Assembly (NCBI GenBank): GCA_020425605.1
Contig: JAGQRH010000001.1
Location: 1 to 64,000 of the forward strand
Length of the DNA stretch: 64,000 nt
From: Planctomycetota bacterium
Lineage (GTDB): Bacteria; Planctomycetota; UBA8742; UBA2392
Direction of reading: 5' to 3'
Positions 7,069 to 15,334 of this stretch are shown here, piece by piece. The position numbers and the translations under genes were made by a program. Position 1 is the first letter of the stretch. Every line of letters begins with the position of its first letter. The notes below the pieces were generated by a model that was not told where the DNA came from, made no database searches, and worked only from the letters and a program-made list of their open reading frames with translations.

Positions 7069-8463
7069 ATGAAGACCTGGAATTCAGCTGAAGTTGTCCC
7101 TGAAGTCGCACGGGCCGCCGGCGTCGATGCTGACGTGGCCGGCAAGGTTGTCGACGCGATCCTTGATTTCGTTCGCGAGGCGCTGGTCGCCGGCAACGCG
7201 GTCGAGCTCAAGGACCTGGGCGCAATCAGCTGCCCCGCCAAGGGCAAAGGCAAGACCCTGGCCGTGCCCGGCGCCGACACGCAGGACGCCATCGAGGGCA
7301 AACATGGCCTCAACAGCAGCGACGTTGCAAGTGTAACGGCGGCATTGGTGGACGCGCTCATCGGCAAGGTGATGCGCCACGACGTAGTCGAGCTGACCGG
7401 CTTCGGCAACTTCCGACTGAAAGAACGCAAAGCACAGATCGTCCCGGCCGAAGACGGCCATGAGGGCGTTCGCACCATCGCGGTTTCCAAGCGCAGCGTG
7501 GAATTCGCCGCAGCGCCGCAGTTGATCGACACGGTGCAGGGCGGCGCGGTTGCCTTTGAGGCATCCGGCAAGCTCAAGGAACAGCTTGATACGGCCCGCG
7601 CCAACAAGATCCTGCTTGGTTGCAAGGACGCCGAAGACCCGTTCATCAAGACGATCGAGTACCACTTCAGCAAGGCGGGCTGGATCGTCGAGGTCGTGAC
7701 GTCGCTTGACCAGGCGAAGCAGTACCTGATCGAGGACCCGATCAGCCTGATCATCATCGACTGCGTAATGCCGGACGCCGATGCCGTGGTCGAGTACGCC
7801 AAGACCCACAAGAACAGCTCGCTGGTGCCGATTCTCGAGATGCTGCCCGCGGGCAAGGAAAAGGCCTGGTTCAAGACCTTCCGCTTCCTCGGCAACGAGC
7901 AGCTTTCACAGCCCTTCGAAGTGAAGGATATGCTGGAGCTCGGCGAGCGCGAGCTTGAGCGTTCAACCGAAGAGCAGGCCGTCTTCGAGCAGGAAGTGTA
8001 CTTCCGCTTCCCGACCGAGGACCGCTGGATCGACCGTGCGAACGAAATCGCCGCGCGGCTGTTCAGCGACAGCGGCCTGAACGAGGGCCAGCAGGTCCAG
8101 ATGTGCACGGCCTTCCGCGAGAGCTGCAGCAACGCAGCCCAGCACGGTAACCGCCACCGCCGCGACCGGTTCGTGGACGTCGAGTACTACCTCGATGCCA
8201 AGCGCCTGACGGTGGTCGTAAGCGACCAGGGTAAGGGCTTCGACTGGCGCCTGTACGTTGCGCCCGAAGACGGCGCGGTCGACCGCGTGCGTGAGCGCCG
8301 CAAGGCCGGCAAGCTCGGCGGCCTGGGTATCATGCTGATGACCAAGTGCGTCGATAAGGTCGAGTACAACGACGAGGGTAATCGCATCACCCTCACCAAG
8401 TTCAAGGAAGAGCGCACCAAGGCGGGCGTGGCCCAGCCGCAGGCCGCCTTCCAGCGCCGCTAG
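7069..8463 (+). CDS. HU/IHF-like - receiver - RsbW-type histidine-kinase-like ATPase fusion
   Basis: 464 aa. Residues 1-55 look like the helices and first strand of an HU fold (EALVAGNAVELKDLGAISC). Residues 83-155 are a second, fuller HU-like copy with VVELTGFGNFRLKERKAQ and VEFAAAPQLIDTV. Residues 179-290 form a receiver domain: acidic pair around D187/E189, phosphoacceptor D231 in LIIIDCVMPDADAV, but the usual Lys before PF is Gln281 (SQPF). Residues 310-448 are a HATPase_c_2/RsbW-like ATPase with N-box AFRESCSNAAQHGN, G1 VSDQGKGFD and G2 GKLGGLGIML. RsbW-like domains usually act as anti-sigma kinases; the HU part would tether it to DNA. The domain order is unusual. A strong terminator follows. 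Confidence 0.85.
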   Translation: MKTWNSAEVVPEVARAAGVDADVAGKVVDAILDFVREALVAGNAVELKDLGAISCPAKGKGKTLAVPGADTQDAIEGKHGLNSSDVASVTAALVDALIGKVMRHDVVELTGFGNFRLKERKAQIVPAEDGHEGVRTIAVSKRSVEFAAAPQLIDTVQGGAVAFEASGKLKEQLDTARANKILLGCKDAEDPFIKTIEYHFSKAGWIVEVVTSLDQAKQYLIEDPISLIIIDCVMPDADAVVEYAKTHKNSSLVPILEMLPAGKEKAWFKTFRFLGNEQLSQPFEVKDMLELGERELERSTEEQAVFEQEVYFRFPTEDRWIDRANEIAARLFSDSGLNEGQQVQMCTAFRESCSNAAQHGNRHRRDRFVDVEYYLDAKRLTVVVSDQGKGFDWRLYVAPEDGAVDRVRERRKAGKLGGLGIMLMTKCVDKVEYNDEGNRITLTKFKEERTKAGVAQPQAAFQRR

Positions 8464-8480
8464 CGAATACAGCCAACGCA

Positions 8481-8513
8481 AAGGCCCCCGGCAAAACGCC
8501 GGGGGCCTTTTTC
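8481..8513 (+). terminator. Rho-independent terminator
   Basis: AAGGCCCCCGGC (8481-8492) pairs with GCCGGGGGCCTT (8498-8509) around a five-base A-rich loop, followed by TTTCTT. It ends the 6240-8463 transcript. Confidence 0.9.
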
Positions 8514-8546
8514 TTGGGCGGCAACACCGATTGCCAGATTGATGGC

Positions 8547-9680
8547 CTAGGTCCAGCGGAGAAGCGCACCGACTCCGCCGATCCTGTCCAGTAGACTTGC
8601 CTTGCGCACAACCTCGATTCCAGCGCCCGTCGTTTCAGCAAGGTAAGACAACTCATTCAGCGTGTTCTTTTCGGAAGATGATGTGCTTCCGCAATCTCTG
8701 CAGGAATGCGGCTGAGCGAGGGATACGACGTATGACCCGCAGTCGTCGCACTTCCAGGATGTTGGAGGCATGGACCGCGGAGCAATCAGCAGAGTGTCGA
8801 CCTTTCCGGCGTGCAGCGCGGCCAGGCAGCGGTCAGCGCCAGCGAGTGCAAGTTCGTTGCGATAGAAGGAGAGGCGAAACACGTCTATCAGGCGCTCCGC
8901 TTCGTCCTCAATGTGCTCAACGTACCTGCGGATGGTCTCGGATACGACGTCATGACCGCTGTCCGTATTCAGGTACAGGATTTCACTGACGCTATCAGTT
9001 ACTGCCCGGGGAAGAGATTCTTCGAGCAGCTTGATGCAGGTTGAGTCCCCGGCCAGTAGCAGGTGTTTGTGGCCCCCGTGGGAAACCAGCAAGTCCAGGA
9101 CTTCTGCGATCTCCAGGAAATGGTGCCCCTCGGAGAAGTTCCCGTGCCGTGCATAGTGCGTGTGAGTCAACTCCTGTGTGACGCGGTCCCTGCTGGCCGC
9201 GTTTGCCTTCAATGTTTCGAGCGTTGCTTCGCCGAGGTTTACCTCAAAGACTCGTGCACGATCTGAGTGGAGAACCACGACGATGTACCGATGGAAACTC
9301 TCCTTCATTTCTATGAGGTGGTAGATGTCTGGCTGAGCGTCGACCGAGATTGACGTTGGAACCGGTGTGTCAAACTGCCGCGCCAGAAAGAAGGCGTCCT
9401 CGCCGCCCCGGGAGAAGACGGCGACGCCTTGCTTTGTGGGGTCTCTCTCAAAGCAAAGATACGCCCTGATGCGGTCAAACGACTGGCGCACGGTTTGCCA
9501 CGTTCTTGCATCAACGGTTCGCCGGAGAGCGGAGAACCTGTCGACCAGTGCACCTCGCCAGTCAGCAGAAGCACCCGGCCGCAGATCGAGATAGCAGCTT
9601 ACTACCGGGTCATCGGTGGGCTCCAGTTGAACCAGCTGCCTGACGTCGTCATGAATGGTGCCTGCCTGAGTGATGCTCAT
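8547..9680 (-). CDS. Bacterial eRF1-like (baeRF/Vms1-like) protein with C-terminal zinc ribbon
   Basis: 377 aa from ATG at 9680, chosen for the perfect AAGGAGG just upstream. Residues 1-120: DDPVVSCYLDLRPG and AYLCFERDPTKQGVAVFSRG-type opening. Middle: YIVVVLHSDRARVFEVNLGE, then HTHYARHGNFSEGHHFLEIAEVL and HKHLLLAGDSTCIKLLEESLP, the L7Ae-like eRF1 domain 2/3 pattern. C-terminus: WKCDDCG...HSCRDCG, a four-Cys zinc ribbon, then TTGAGIEVV and the family ending GGVGALLRW. Proteins of this type are related to eukaryotic/archaeal release factors and to the Vms1 peptidyl-tRNA hydrolase; a ribosome-rescue role is plausible but unproven. I see no GGQ motif. Divergent from a LysR regulator. Confidence 0.75.
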   Translation of the reverse strand: MSITQAGTIHDDVRQLVQLEPTDDPVVSCYLDLRPGASADWRGALVDRFSALRRTVDARTWQTVRQSFDRIRAYLCFERDPTKQGVAVFSRGGEDAFFLARQFDTPVPTSISVDAQPDIYHLIEMKESFHRYIVVVLHSDRARVFEVNLGEATLETLKANAASRDRVTQELTHTHYARHGNFSEGHHFLEIAEVLDLLVSHGGHKHLLLAGDSTCIKLLEESLPRAVTDSVSEILYLNTDSGHDVVSETIRRYVEHIEDEAERLIDVFRLSFYRNELALAGADRCLAALHAGKVDTLLIAPRSMPPTSWKCDDCGSYVVSLAQPHSCRDCGSTSSSEKNTLNELSYLAETTGAGIEVVRKASLLDRIGGVGALLRWT

Positions 9681-9785
9681 GGATCCTCCTTTTCGCGGCC
9701 CTGTGCCGCGAGAACGAGGGTAGCGTGTTTTCAGCATTCGTCTATTTGATATAAAAGCACTATTCATGCTGTAAAAACAAACGAT
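9681..9785. promoter_or_regulatory. Divergent promoter/operator region, baeRF versus LysR regulator
   Basis: A 105-bp gap, AT-rich at 9735-9785 (contains TTTGATATAAAAGC and CTGTAAAAACAAACGATA) in an otherwise GC-rich window. It holds the start signals of both genes. A LysR regulator normally binds such a gap, which makes the baeRF gene its likely target. Confidence 0.5.
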
Positions 9786-10694
9786 ATGGACGACCTGAAC
9801 TTCCATCACCTTCTCGCCTTCGCAGCTGTGGTACGCGCCGGCGGGGTAAATGCGGCTTCTCGCCAGCAACTCGTCAGCGCTTCGACGATCAGCCAACAGG
9901 TCCAGTTATTGGAGCAGTCCCTCGGAGTGAAGCTACTGCGCCGAAAGGGAAGAAGAGTCGAACCCACAGAAGTGGGGCGTGTCGTTTCTCGCTATGCGGA
10001 GGAGGTCTTCTCACTCGGTCGCGAACTGCAACAGGTAGCGTTTGGCAAGGCAAGCCCAGCCGAACGCCACCTTCGCATCAGCGCGGAGATGAGCGTACCC
10101 AAACTGCTCGTTCGTCAGTTGCTCCACCCGGTGCTGGCCCGGACGCCCGGACTGAAGTTGCATTGCCGAGAGGGCACGCATGAGGAAGTTGCGAATGACC
10201 TGGTGTCTCATCGGGCCGAAATGGTGCTGACCGACCGGCCGGTCGTTACCGGTGACCAGCGGCGCGTGTTTCATCACTCACTTGGGGCGAGCGCTCTCTG
10301 CCTGATGGGGGACAAGAGGCTGGCTGCTCAGGCAAGCCGGCGTCAGGGAAGCATCGATGGGCTACCAGTGTTGCTTCCCTCTCCTGGAACGGCTTTGCGC
10401 GATGCCTTTGAGCGTTGGGCCGCGGAAGAACACGCCTCACCGATGATTGCTGCAGAGTTTGACGATACTGCACTGATGAAGGAATTCGGGGCTGTCGGCG
10501 CGGGCCTGGTTGTGCTTCCGCAAGTCGTCGAGTCGGTTGCGCGAAAGCACTTCGGACTGAAGCGTGTCCGCTTGCTGGAGAGTGCCAAAGTTGACTACTT
10601 CGCGGTAACTCCCCATCGGCGAATCGTAGACCCTGTGCTGGACCAGGTGATTGTGGAGGCAAGAAAGCAACTCGTGAGCGCCGGAGTGCACTAG
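9786..10694 (+). CDS. LysR-family transcriptional regulator, NhaR type
   Basis: 302 aa. N-terminal winged helix-turn-helix begins NFHHLLAFAAVVRAGGV, with SASTISQQVQLLEQSLGVKLL and RRKGRRVEPTEVGR; the opening NFHHLL and the overall spacing resemble NhaR, the activator of Na+/H+ antiporter genes. Residues about 95-300 form the substrate-binding domain (LRISAEMSVPKLLVRQLL ... LVVLPQVVESV). No nhaA or other antiporter gene is near. The divergent baeRF gene 105 bp away is the probable target. LysR proteins bind the shared promoter region and respond to a small ligand; the ligand is unknown here. Confidence 0.9.
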   Translation: MDDLNFHHLLAFAAVVRAGGVNAASRQQLVSASTISQQVQLLEQSLGVKLLRRKGRRVEPTEVGRVVSRYAEEVFSLGRELQQVAFGKASPAERHLRISAEMSVPKLLVRQLLHPVLARTPGLKLHCREGTHEEVANDLVSHRAEMVLTDRPVVTGDQRRVFHHSLGASALCLMGDKRLAAQASRRQGSIDGLPVLLPSPGTALRDAFERWAAEEHASPMIAAEFDDTALMKEFGAVGAGLVVLPQVVESVARKHFGLKRVRLLESAKVDYFAVTPHRRIVDPVLDQVIVEARKQLVSAGVH

Positions 10695-10803
10695 CCTCGG
10701 GCGCCGCAGTTCGTCCCACGATTGCCCGAGCGCGCCTGGTAAATGCCGTCAGCTTGAAGGTCCTCAGAGGGCAAACCCTCGTGCCTTCACAGAAATGTAC
10801 CAC

Positions 10804-12963
10804 CTACTTCTTCTTGGCACCCTTTTTCGCGGGCTTCTTCTTCGCCGGTGTCTTCTTGGCGGCGGGCTTCTTTTCTGCTGACTTCTTCTTTGCGCCCGGG
10901 ACCTTCTCGCGGACTTCCATTTCCTCGACGATCTTGTTGAGGCGTGAATCTTCCTCTTCCTTCTTCGCGAGGATGCGCTCGACGGCCGTGAGCTTGTCCT
11001 TGGTTTCGTCCAGCTCTTTCTGCATGCGCGTGGATTTGCGGCGCAGCTTGGCGTACTTGTCGGCGATGCCTACCTTGAGGTTCTCCAGCAGGCCCTGCAG
11101 CTTCTGGTCGCTGCCGTCCTCGTTATTTTCGGCGGCCAGCAGGTGAGCGGCGACGAGCCCCTGGAACTCGTTCATCTCGCCCTTCCAGTAAGTCTCGGCT
11201 TCCTTGGCCTGGCGGCGGGCGGTTTCGACGTCGCTTTGCATGCGCTCAATCTGCGCACGGCGCTGGCCGGCGAGGGCCTTGGCGCGGTTGACGTCCTTCT
11301 TGGACAACTCGACGGATTCAAGCTGCGCGGCCAGGTCGCTTTCGCGACCTTCGGCTTCGCCAAGGCGTTTGCGCATGTCCTCCAGCTCGGCTTCGCGCTC
11401 GGCGACTCGGCCTTCCCACTTCGTGCGCTCCTGTTCCAGCTGCGCGGACAATGAGCTCAGGGCCTCCGCGGGCGCCGACTTGTCGACCTGTTCGCGTTCG
11501 CGCTCGAGCGCGTCTTCCAGTTGCTCGATACGGCGGTTGTGCTCGCGGCGCATTTCCTGCTCGGCGTCGAGCCGCGCGCGTGCCTCGACAAGATGTTTTT
11601 CGGCCTCGTGACGCTGCTCGGTCGCCAGCTCGATTTTGTCCTTGAGCATGCTGATCTCGTCGCGCCACTTCTCGGCGGCCTGCTCGGCGTTCGTCAGGGC
11701 GCCGCCCACGCGAATCAGCTCTTCGCTGGCCTTGCGGTGCTTTTCATCGAGTTCATCCAGCTCGGCCTGCAGGGTCTTGATGCCCTCAAGCTCCTTGCGC
11801 AGATCGTCGGCTTCCTTGCGCGCCGCGTCTCGTTCGCCGTGTGCTGTGCGCAGATCGACTTCGCGCTCGGCCACGACTTCCTTCATCGCATCGAGCTCGC
11901 CAACGGCGCTTTCGAGGCCCTTCAGCACTTCGTCGCGCTTTCGTGTGATGTCGTCGTTGCGGTCCTTGAGCGCGTCGACTTCGGCTTGGAGCGCGTCCGT
12001 TGCTTCGGTGTTCGCGGCGGATTCTTCTGCTGCCTTCTCGGCCTCTTCGAGTTGCTGCTTCAACTCGGCGACTTCCTGCTCAAGGCTCTCGGCCTGTTCC
12101 ATGGCCTGCTGTTCGGCCTCGCGTGCCTTGCGAAGGTCGTCCGCGGATTTCGTGCGTTCTTCTTCCTCGAGCTTCAGTTCTTCGCGCAGGTCATCCAGTT
12201 GCTGCTGCGCGATCTGGATCTGGCGGTCGCGCGCCTCAAGCTTGCGCTCCAGCTCGTCGGCTTTGCCCGTGTCCTTCTGTGCCTGCTGAAGCTTCTCGTT
12301 CAACGCTTTCAGCTCTTCCTGTGCCGCGTCGCGGGCGTTGCGGGCGGTCTCGGCTTCTGACTTCGCGTCCGCCAGCTCTTCTTCAAGCTCGCTTGCGCGC
12401 TTTTCGGCTGCGGTGAGCTTGTCGGCTGCTTCGGCCTGTTCCGCGAGCTTGTCTTCGAGCTCCTTGTTGCGTGCCTCGGCCGCGGCGAGTGAGTCTTCCA
12501 GCTCGGCTTTGCTGCGCTCGACTTCGGCGAGTTTGTCGGCCGCGGCGGTCTTCTCTTCAAGTTCGAGTTCAAGCTCGGCCGCATGGTCGCGGGCCTGTTT
12601 GAGTTCTTCTTCCAGCTTGGCCGCACGCTCGTCGAGGTCGCCGCCGGCGCCTTCGAGCTGCTGGATGCGCTCGTCGCGGCGCGCGATGGCTTCGTCGCGC
12701 TCGCCGATCTGTTTCTCAAGCGCGGCGATGCCCTCGTTCAGCTTGGATTTCTCGGAAGCGGCCTGGTTGGCCTCTTCCATCAGCTTCTCGATTTCCTTGT
12801 TCGCGTTGTCGAGTTCCGGCGCGAGCTTGGCGACATGCTCGTGTCGCGCGGACAGCTTTCGTTCGGTGTCATCAAGCGTTGCGCGAAGCTCGGCCAGTTG
12901 CTGTTGCAGCTCTTGGGCCTTGGCGCCGCCGCCTTCCTGAAGCTCGTCAAGACGACGCAACAA
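10804..12963 (-). CDS. Coiled-coil protein with Lys/Ala/Pro-rich tail; 3' part of a gene split by an A10 run
   Basis: 719 aa if begun at the weak TTG at 12963. The frame is open further upstream to the A10 run at 13086-13095 and stays in coiled-coil heptads there (RDKALKDRDVAERSLNVIEE), with no ATG or GTG. Adding one A would join it to the 13074-14630 frame, so it is best read as the C-terminal part of one protein of about 1,280 residues. Content: unbroken Glu/Lys/Ala/Leu coiled coil, then a tail with KKPAAKKTPAKKKPAKKGA, similar to histone-H1-like DNA-binding tails. A structural, possibly nucleoid- or polarity-related role is only a guess. Confidence 0.6.
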   Translation of the reverse strand: MLRRLDELQEGGGAKAQELQQQLAELRATLDDTERKLSARHEHVAKLAPELDNANKEIEKLMEEANQAASEKSKLNEGIAALEKQIGERDEAIARRDERIQQLEGAGGDLDERAAKLEEELKQARDHAAELELELEEKTAAADKLAEVERSKAELEDSLAAAEARNKELEDKLAEQAEAADKLTAAEKRASELEEELADAKSEAETARNARDAAQEELKALNEKLQQAQKDTGKADELERKLEARDRQIQIAQQQLDDLREELKLEEEERTKSADDLRKAREAEQQAMEQAESLEQEVAELKQQLEEAEKAAEESAANTEATDALQAEVDALKDRNDDITRKRDEVLKGLESAVGELDAMKEVVAEREVDLRTAHGERDAARKEADDLRKELEGIKTLQAELDELDEKHRKASEELIRVGGALTNAEQAAEKWRDEISMLKDKIELATEQRHEAEKHLVEARARLDAEQEMRREHNRRIEQLEDALEREREQVDKSAPAEALSSLSAQLEQERTKWEGRVAEREAELEDMRKRLGEAEGRESDLAAQLESVELSKKDVNRAKALAGQRRAQIERMQSDVETARRQAKEAETYWKGEMNEFQGLVAAHLLAAENNEDGSDQKLQGLLENLKVGIADKYAKLRRKSTRMQKELDETKDKLTAVERILAKKEEEDSRLNKIVEEMEVREKVPGAKKKSAEKKPAAKKTPAKKKPAKKGAKKK

Positions 12964-13073
12964 GTCATCATTCGCCGCGCGCAGCGATTCGTTTTCTTCT
13001 TCGATTACATTGAGTGAGCGCTCGGCGACGTCGCGATCTTTGAGCGCCTTGTCACGTTGCGCTTCCGTCGCGG

Positions 13074-14630
13074 CTATTTCCGCGATTTTTTTTTTACGGA
13101 CTCGTTCTCGGCGGACACGCCGTCGAGATCTTCCTTGTGCTTCTTTTCAAGTTCGCGGCGCAGGTTGGTCTCGTTGGAAAGCTGCTCTGCCATGCGGCGC
13201 TTTTCCTCGAGCCACTTGCCCTCTGCCGTGCGCAGGCCTTCCAGCTCCGCCTCGACGTTCTCGAACTTGCGCTTGAGCATGCCGAGTTCTTTGGCGGCTG
13301 TGCCGGCCTTGCCGAGGTCGGCGTTGAGCTTGTCGAGCTGTTCTTTCGTCTTCTCCAGCTCAGAGCGTGTCTTTTCGAGCTCGCCGCTGACCTGCTCGGC
13401 GTTGCTGGCGCCGGCGCGGGCCTTCTCGAGGTCCTTCTTCAGCTTGGACAGCTCGTCCCTGACCTGCTGTGCTTCAGCCTCGGCCTTCTTGGCGCGCTCT
13501 TCGACGGCCTTGCTGGCTTCCGGCAGTGTTTCGCCCTTTTCGATCGCCTTCAGCTTCTGCTCGGCCTCGCGGCGGTTGTTGGTTTCGTTGCTGAGCTGTG
13601 CCGCGAGTCTGCGCTTCTCTTCCAGCCATTCGCCTTCCTGGCTGCGCAGCTTCTCGAGCTCGATCTCCATGTTCTCGACTTTGGCGTGGCTGCGCTCGCT
13701 GAGCTTCAGGGACTTCTTAAGCTCCTCAACCTTGGCCTGCAGCGCCTGGGTTTCTTCGCTGGCGCCTGCGCTGGCCTGGTCAAGCTGCGCGCGAAGCTCT
13801 TCGAGCTCCGACTGCAGCCCGGTGATCTGGCCGTTGAGCTCGTCGCGTTCACGCTCGGCCTGCTCGCGCAGGCTGGCCTCCTGGTTGACGCCTTCGTTTG
13901 CCTCGGCGCTTGCGTTTTCCATGTCCGCAAGCTGCTGTTCAAGCTGCATCAACTGCTCGCGCAACTGGTCCGCCTCGGCCTGCGCGTCGGCTGCTGCTGC
14001 GCCGCCTGACTGTGCTTCCATGAGCTGCTGCTCAAGCTGCGCGTATTCTTCATCGCGCTGCTGGAGTGCGGCCTCAAGGGCGCCGTACTGCTCGCCGATC
14101 CCGTCGAGCTGCTGCTGCAGGTCCATGTAGGTGTCTACGGCCTGCGCGTTGCGCTGCTGCAACTCGGCGATCTGGGCTTCGTACTGGTCGATGAACTGCT
14201 CATTACCCGCCTGGCCGGCCTGGGCCTGCTGCAGGAGCTGCTGGGCGTTCTGGTACGCCTCGTAGACCTTTTTGTACTCGTTCTTGTAGTTCTCGACCTT
14301 CTCGGTGGCCTGTTGCAGGCGCATTTCCATCTGCGTCTGCGCCATCACGAGCTGGTTGAATTCTTCGCGGTCGATGCCGCTGTCCATGCCGAACTTGTCG
14401 GTAACGCTCTGCACGATGTTCATGATCACTTGTGGTGTGATCACTTTCACTTTGCTCGGGAGCTGGCTCCGGTCACGGATCTGGGCGTTGGCATCGAGGT
14501 CGGCCATCGCGCGCCCGACATCGCTGTTGGGTGCGGCGGCCGGGCCACGTTGCTGCGGCCTTGCCTGCTGCGGTTGTCCCGCGCCAGGAAGTCGGATACT
14601 GCGGGTACCCTGCTGTTCGCGTCGCGCCAT
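13074..14630 (-). CDS. Coiled-coil protein, 5' part of the split gene
   Basis: 518 aa from ATG at 14630 (MARREQQGTRSIRLPG); an ATG at 14747 would add residues that read through a REP-like palindrome. Residues 1-60 are a disordered Pro/Gln/Arg segment, 60-100 a small helical domain (VITPQVIMNIVQSVTDKFGMD), and the rest coiled coil with two internally similar stretches (KLKSLKLSERSHAKVENME-like and REELEKKHKEDLDG-like, each near the phrase EEKRRLAAQLSNETN or EEKRRMAEQLSNETN). The frame closes right after the A10 run (ESVKKKSRK, stop at 13074). Either a real disruption, a sequence error, or a slippage site that yields both short and long forms. Confidence 0.65.
   Translation of the reverse strand: MARREQQGTRSIRLPGAGQPQQARPQQRGPAAAPNSDVGRAMADLDANAQIRDRSQLPSKVKVITPQVIMNIVQSVTDKFGMDSGIDREEFNQLVMAQTQMEMRLQQATEKVENYKNEYKKVYEAYQNAQQLLQQAQAGQAGNEQFIDQYEAQIAELQQRNAQAVDTYMDLQQQLDGIGEQYGALEAALQQRDEEYAQLEQQLMEAQSGGAAAADAQAEADQLREQLMQLEQQLADMENASAEANEGVNQEASLREQAERERDELNGQITGLQSELEELRAQLDQASAGASEETQALQAKVEELKKSLKLSERSHAKVENMEIELEKLRSQEGEWLEEKRRLAAQLSNETNNRREAEQKLKAIEKGETLPEASKAVEERAKKAEAEAQQVRDELSKLKKDLEKARAGASNAEQVSGELEKTRSELEKTKEQLDKLNADLGKAGTAAKELGMLKRKFENVEAELEGLRTAEGKWLEEKRRMAEQLSNETNLRRELEKKHKEDLDGVSAENESVKKKSRK
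13086..13095 (-). other. A10 homopolymer: frameshift or slippage site
   Basis: On the coding strand, GTAAAAAAAAAATCG. With ten A residues the upstream frame stops 9 codons later. With one extra A, the reading continues VKKKIAEIAATEAQRDKALK into the downstream frame. Runs of nine or more A are known sites of RNA-polymerase slippage, and also of indel errors. Confidence 0.7.
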
Positions 14631-14735
14631 AACTTGGTCCTTGGCTCGGCTGTGGAGTCCATTCGTATAGCTGATTTGAACACTTGCTCCAAGCGCCTGC
14701 CTGTATCCGGTGGCAAAAACGACTGGAGATGACGA

Positions 14736-14764
14736 GGGGACAGGCACGAATCGTGCCTGTCCCC
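14736..14764. repeat. REP-like perfect palindrome
   Basis: GGGGACAGGCACGA (14736-14749), one base, then TCGTGCCTGTCCCC. It has the GGGG-CAGGC signature of the REP family at the left end of the window. It lies between the 14799 gene stop and the start of the coiled-coil gene, so on RNA it could also end transcription. Confidence 0.75.
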
Positions 14765-14798
14765 AATGCGCCGAAGCCGCCTGACTGTGATTCAGAGC

Positions 14799-15212
14799 CT
14801 AGCGGCGCTTGCCCTTACTGGCTTTCTCAATGGCTTCCTTGAGGTCGGCCGGTGCTTCATTCTTGATGGCGTCGAACTTGATCAGGTCCGGGCCCTGGTC
14901 GTAGTCGATGCAGCGGCTGCCGACGAGGAACAGCTTGGCCTCGCCGTCGCTGCCCGACTTGATGATTTCATAGAAGGTAATGCAGTGGCGCATCTGGCCC
15001 GGCTCGAACGGGTTTTCGGCGTACTTCGTCACGGCGATGTAGCCGCCCTGGCGGTTGGCGCCGAACGTGATCACGTCGAAGCCGTCCTTGCTGTCGACAC
15101 CGTCCGCGTGCGCGGGCTCAGCCCGATCAACGAACGAGTTCCAGGCGTACGTGCCGGCCGCGACGAGTGCGGCGACGGCAAAGACCGCCTTGATCAGTGT
15201 GTCCAGTTTCAT
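14799..15212 (-). CDS. Secreted/membrane-anchored small protein, TFYE/GSRC family paralog 1
   Basis: 137 aa. N-terminal hydrophobic segment (residues 7-24, IKAVFAVAALVAAGTYAW) is a signal anchor or signal peptide. It then has EPAHADGVDSKDGFDV, close to QPVHADGAGVDKAEEGY in the next gene. The conserved core is ITFYEIIKSGSDGEAKLFLVGSRC followed by IDYDQG. Ends in a Lys/Arg-rich tail. One of three adjacent same-strand paralogs; no known family recognised. The core pattern (TFYE, then GSRC-[IV]-x-[YW]-D) suggests a small beta-rich fold with a conserved Cys. Same length as paralog 2. Confidence 0.7.
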   Translation of the reverse strand: MKLDTLIKAVFAVAALVAAGTYAWNSFVDRAEPAHADGVDSKDGFDVITFGANRQGGYIAVTKYAENPFEPGQMRHCITFYEIIKSGSDGEAKLFLVGSRCIDYDQGPDLIKFDAIKNEAPADLKEAIEKASKGKRR

Positions 15213-15296
15213 GCGATATCCTCTCGACCGGGGGAGGGTAGGTATCCGAAATTGTAGCGTCTAACCCCGCTTGCCGCACGCAGAAGCGGGAAAATC

Positions 15297-15323
15297 GGGG
15301 GCAGGCCAGACCCGGCCTGCCCC
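15297..15323 (-). terminator. Hairpin between paralogs 1 and 2
   Basis: GGGGCAGGCC (15297-15306) pairs with GGCCTGCCCC (15314-15323). On the minus strand it is followed by a short T-run (GATTTT), so it could terminate or attenuate paralog 2 transcription. Confidence 0.55.
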
Positions 15324-15334
15324 GTTTGCACTGC

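Noticed and set aside
14631..14747. 39-codon N-terminal extension of the coiled-coil gene
   Set aside because: It starts inside the REP-like palindrome and lacks coiled-coil or disorder-type composition; the ATG at 14630 fits better.
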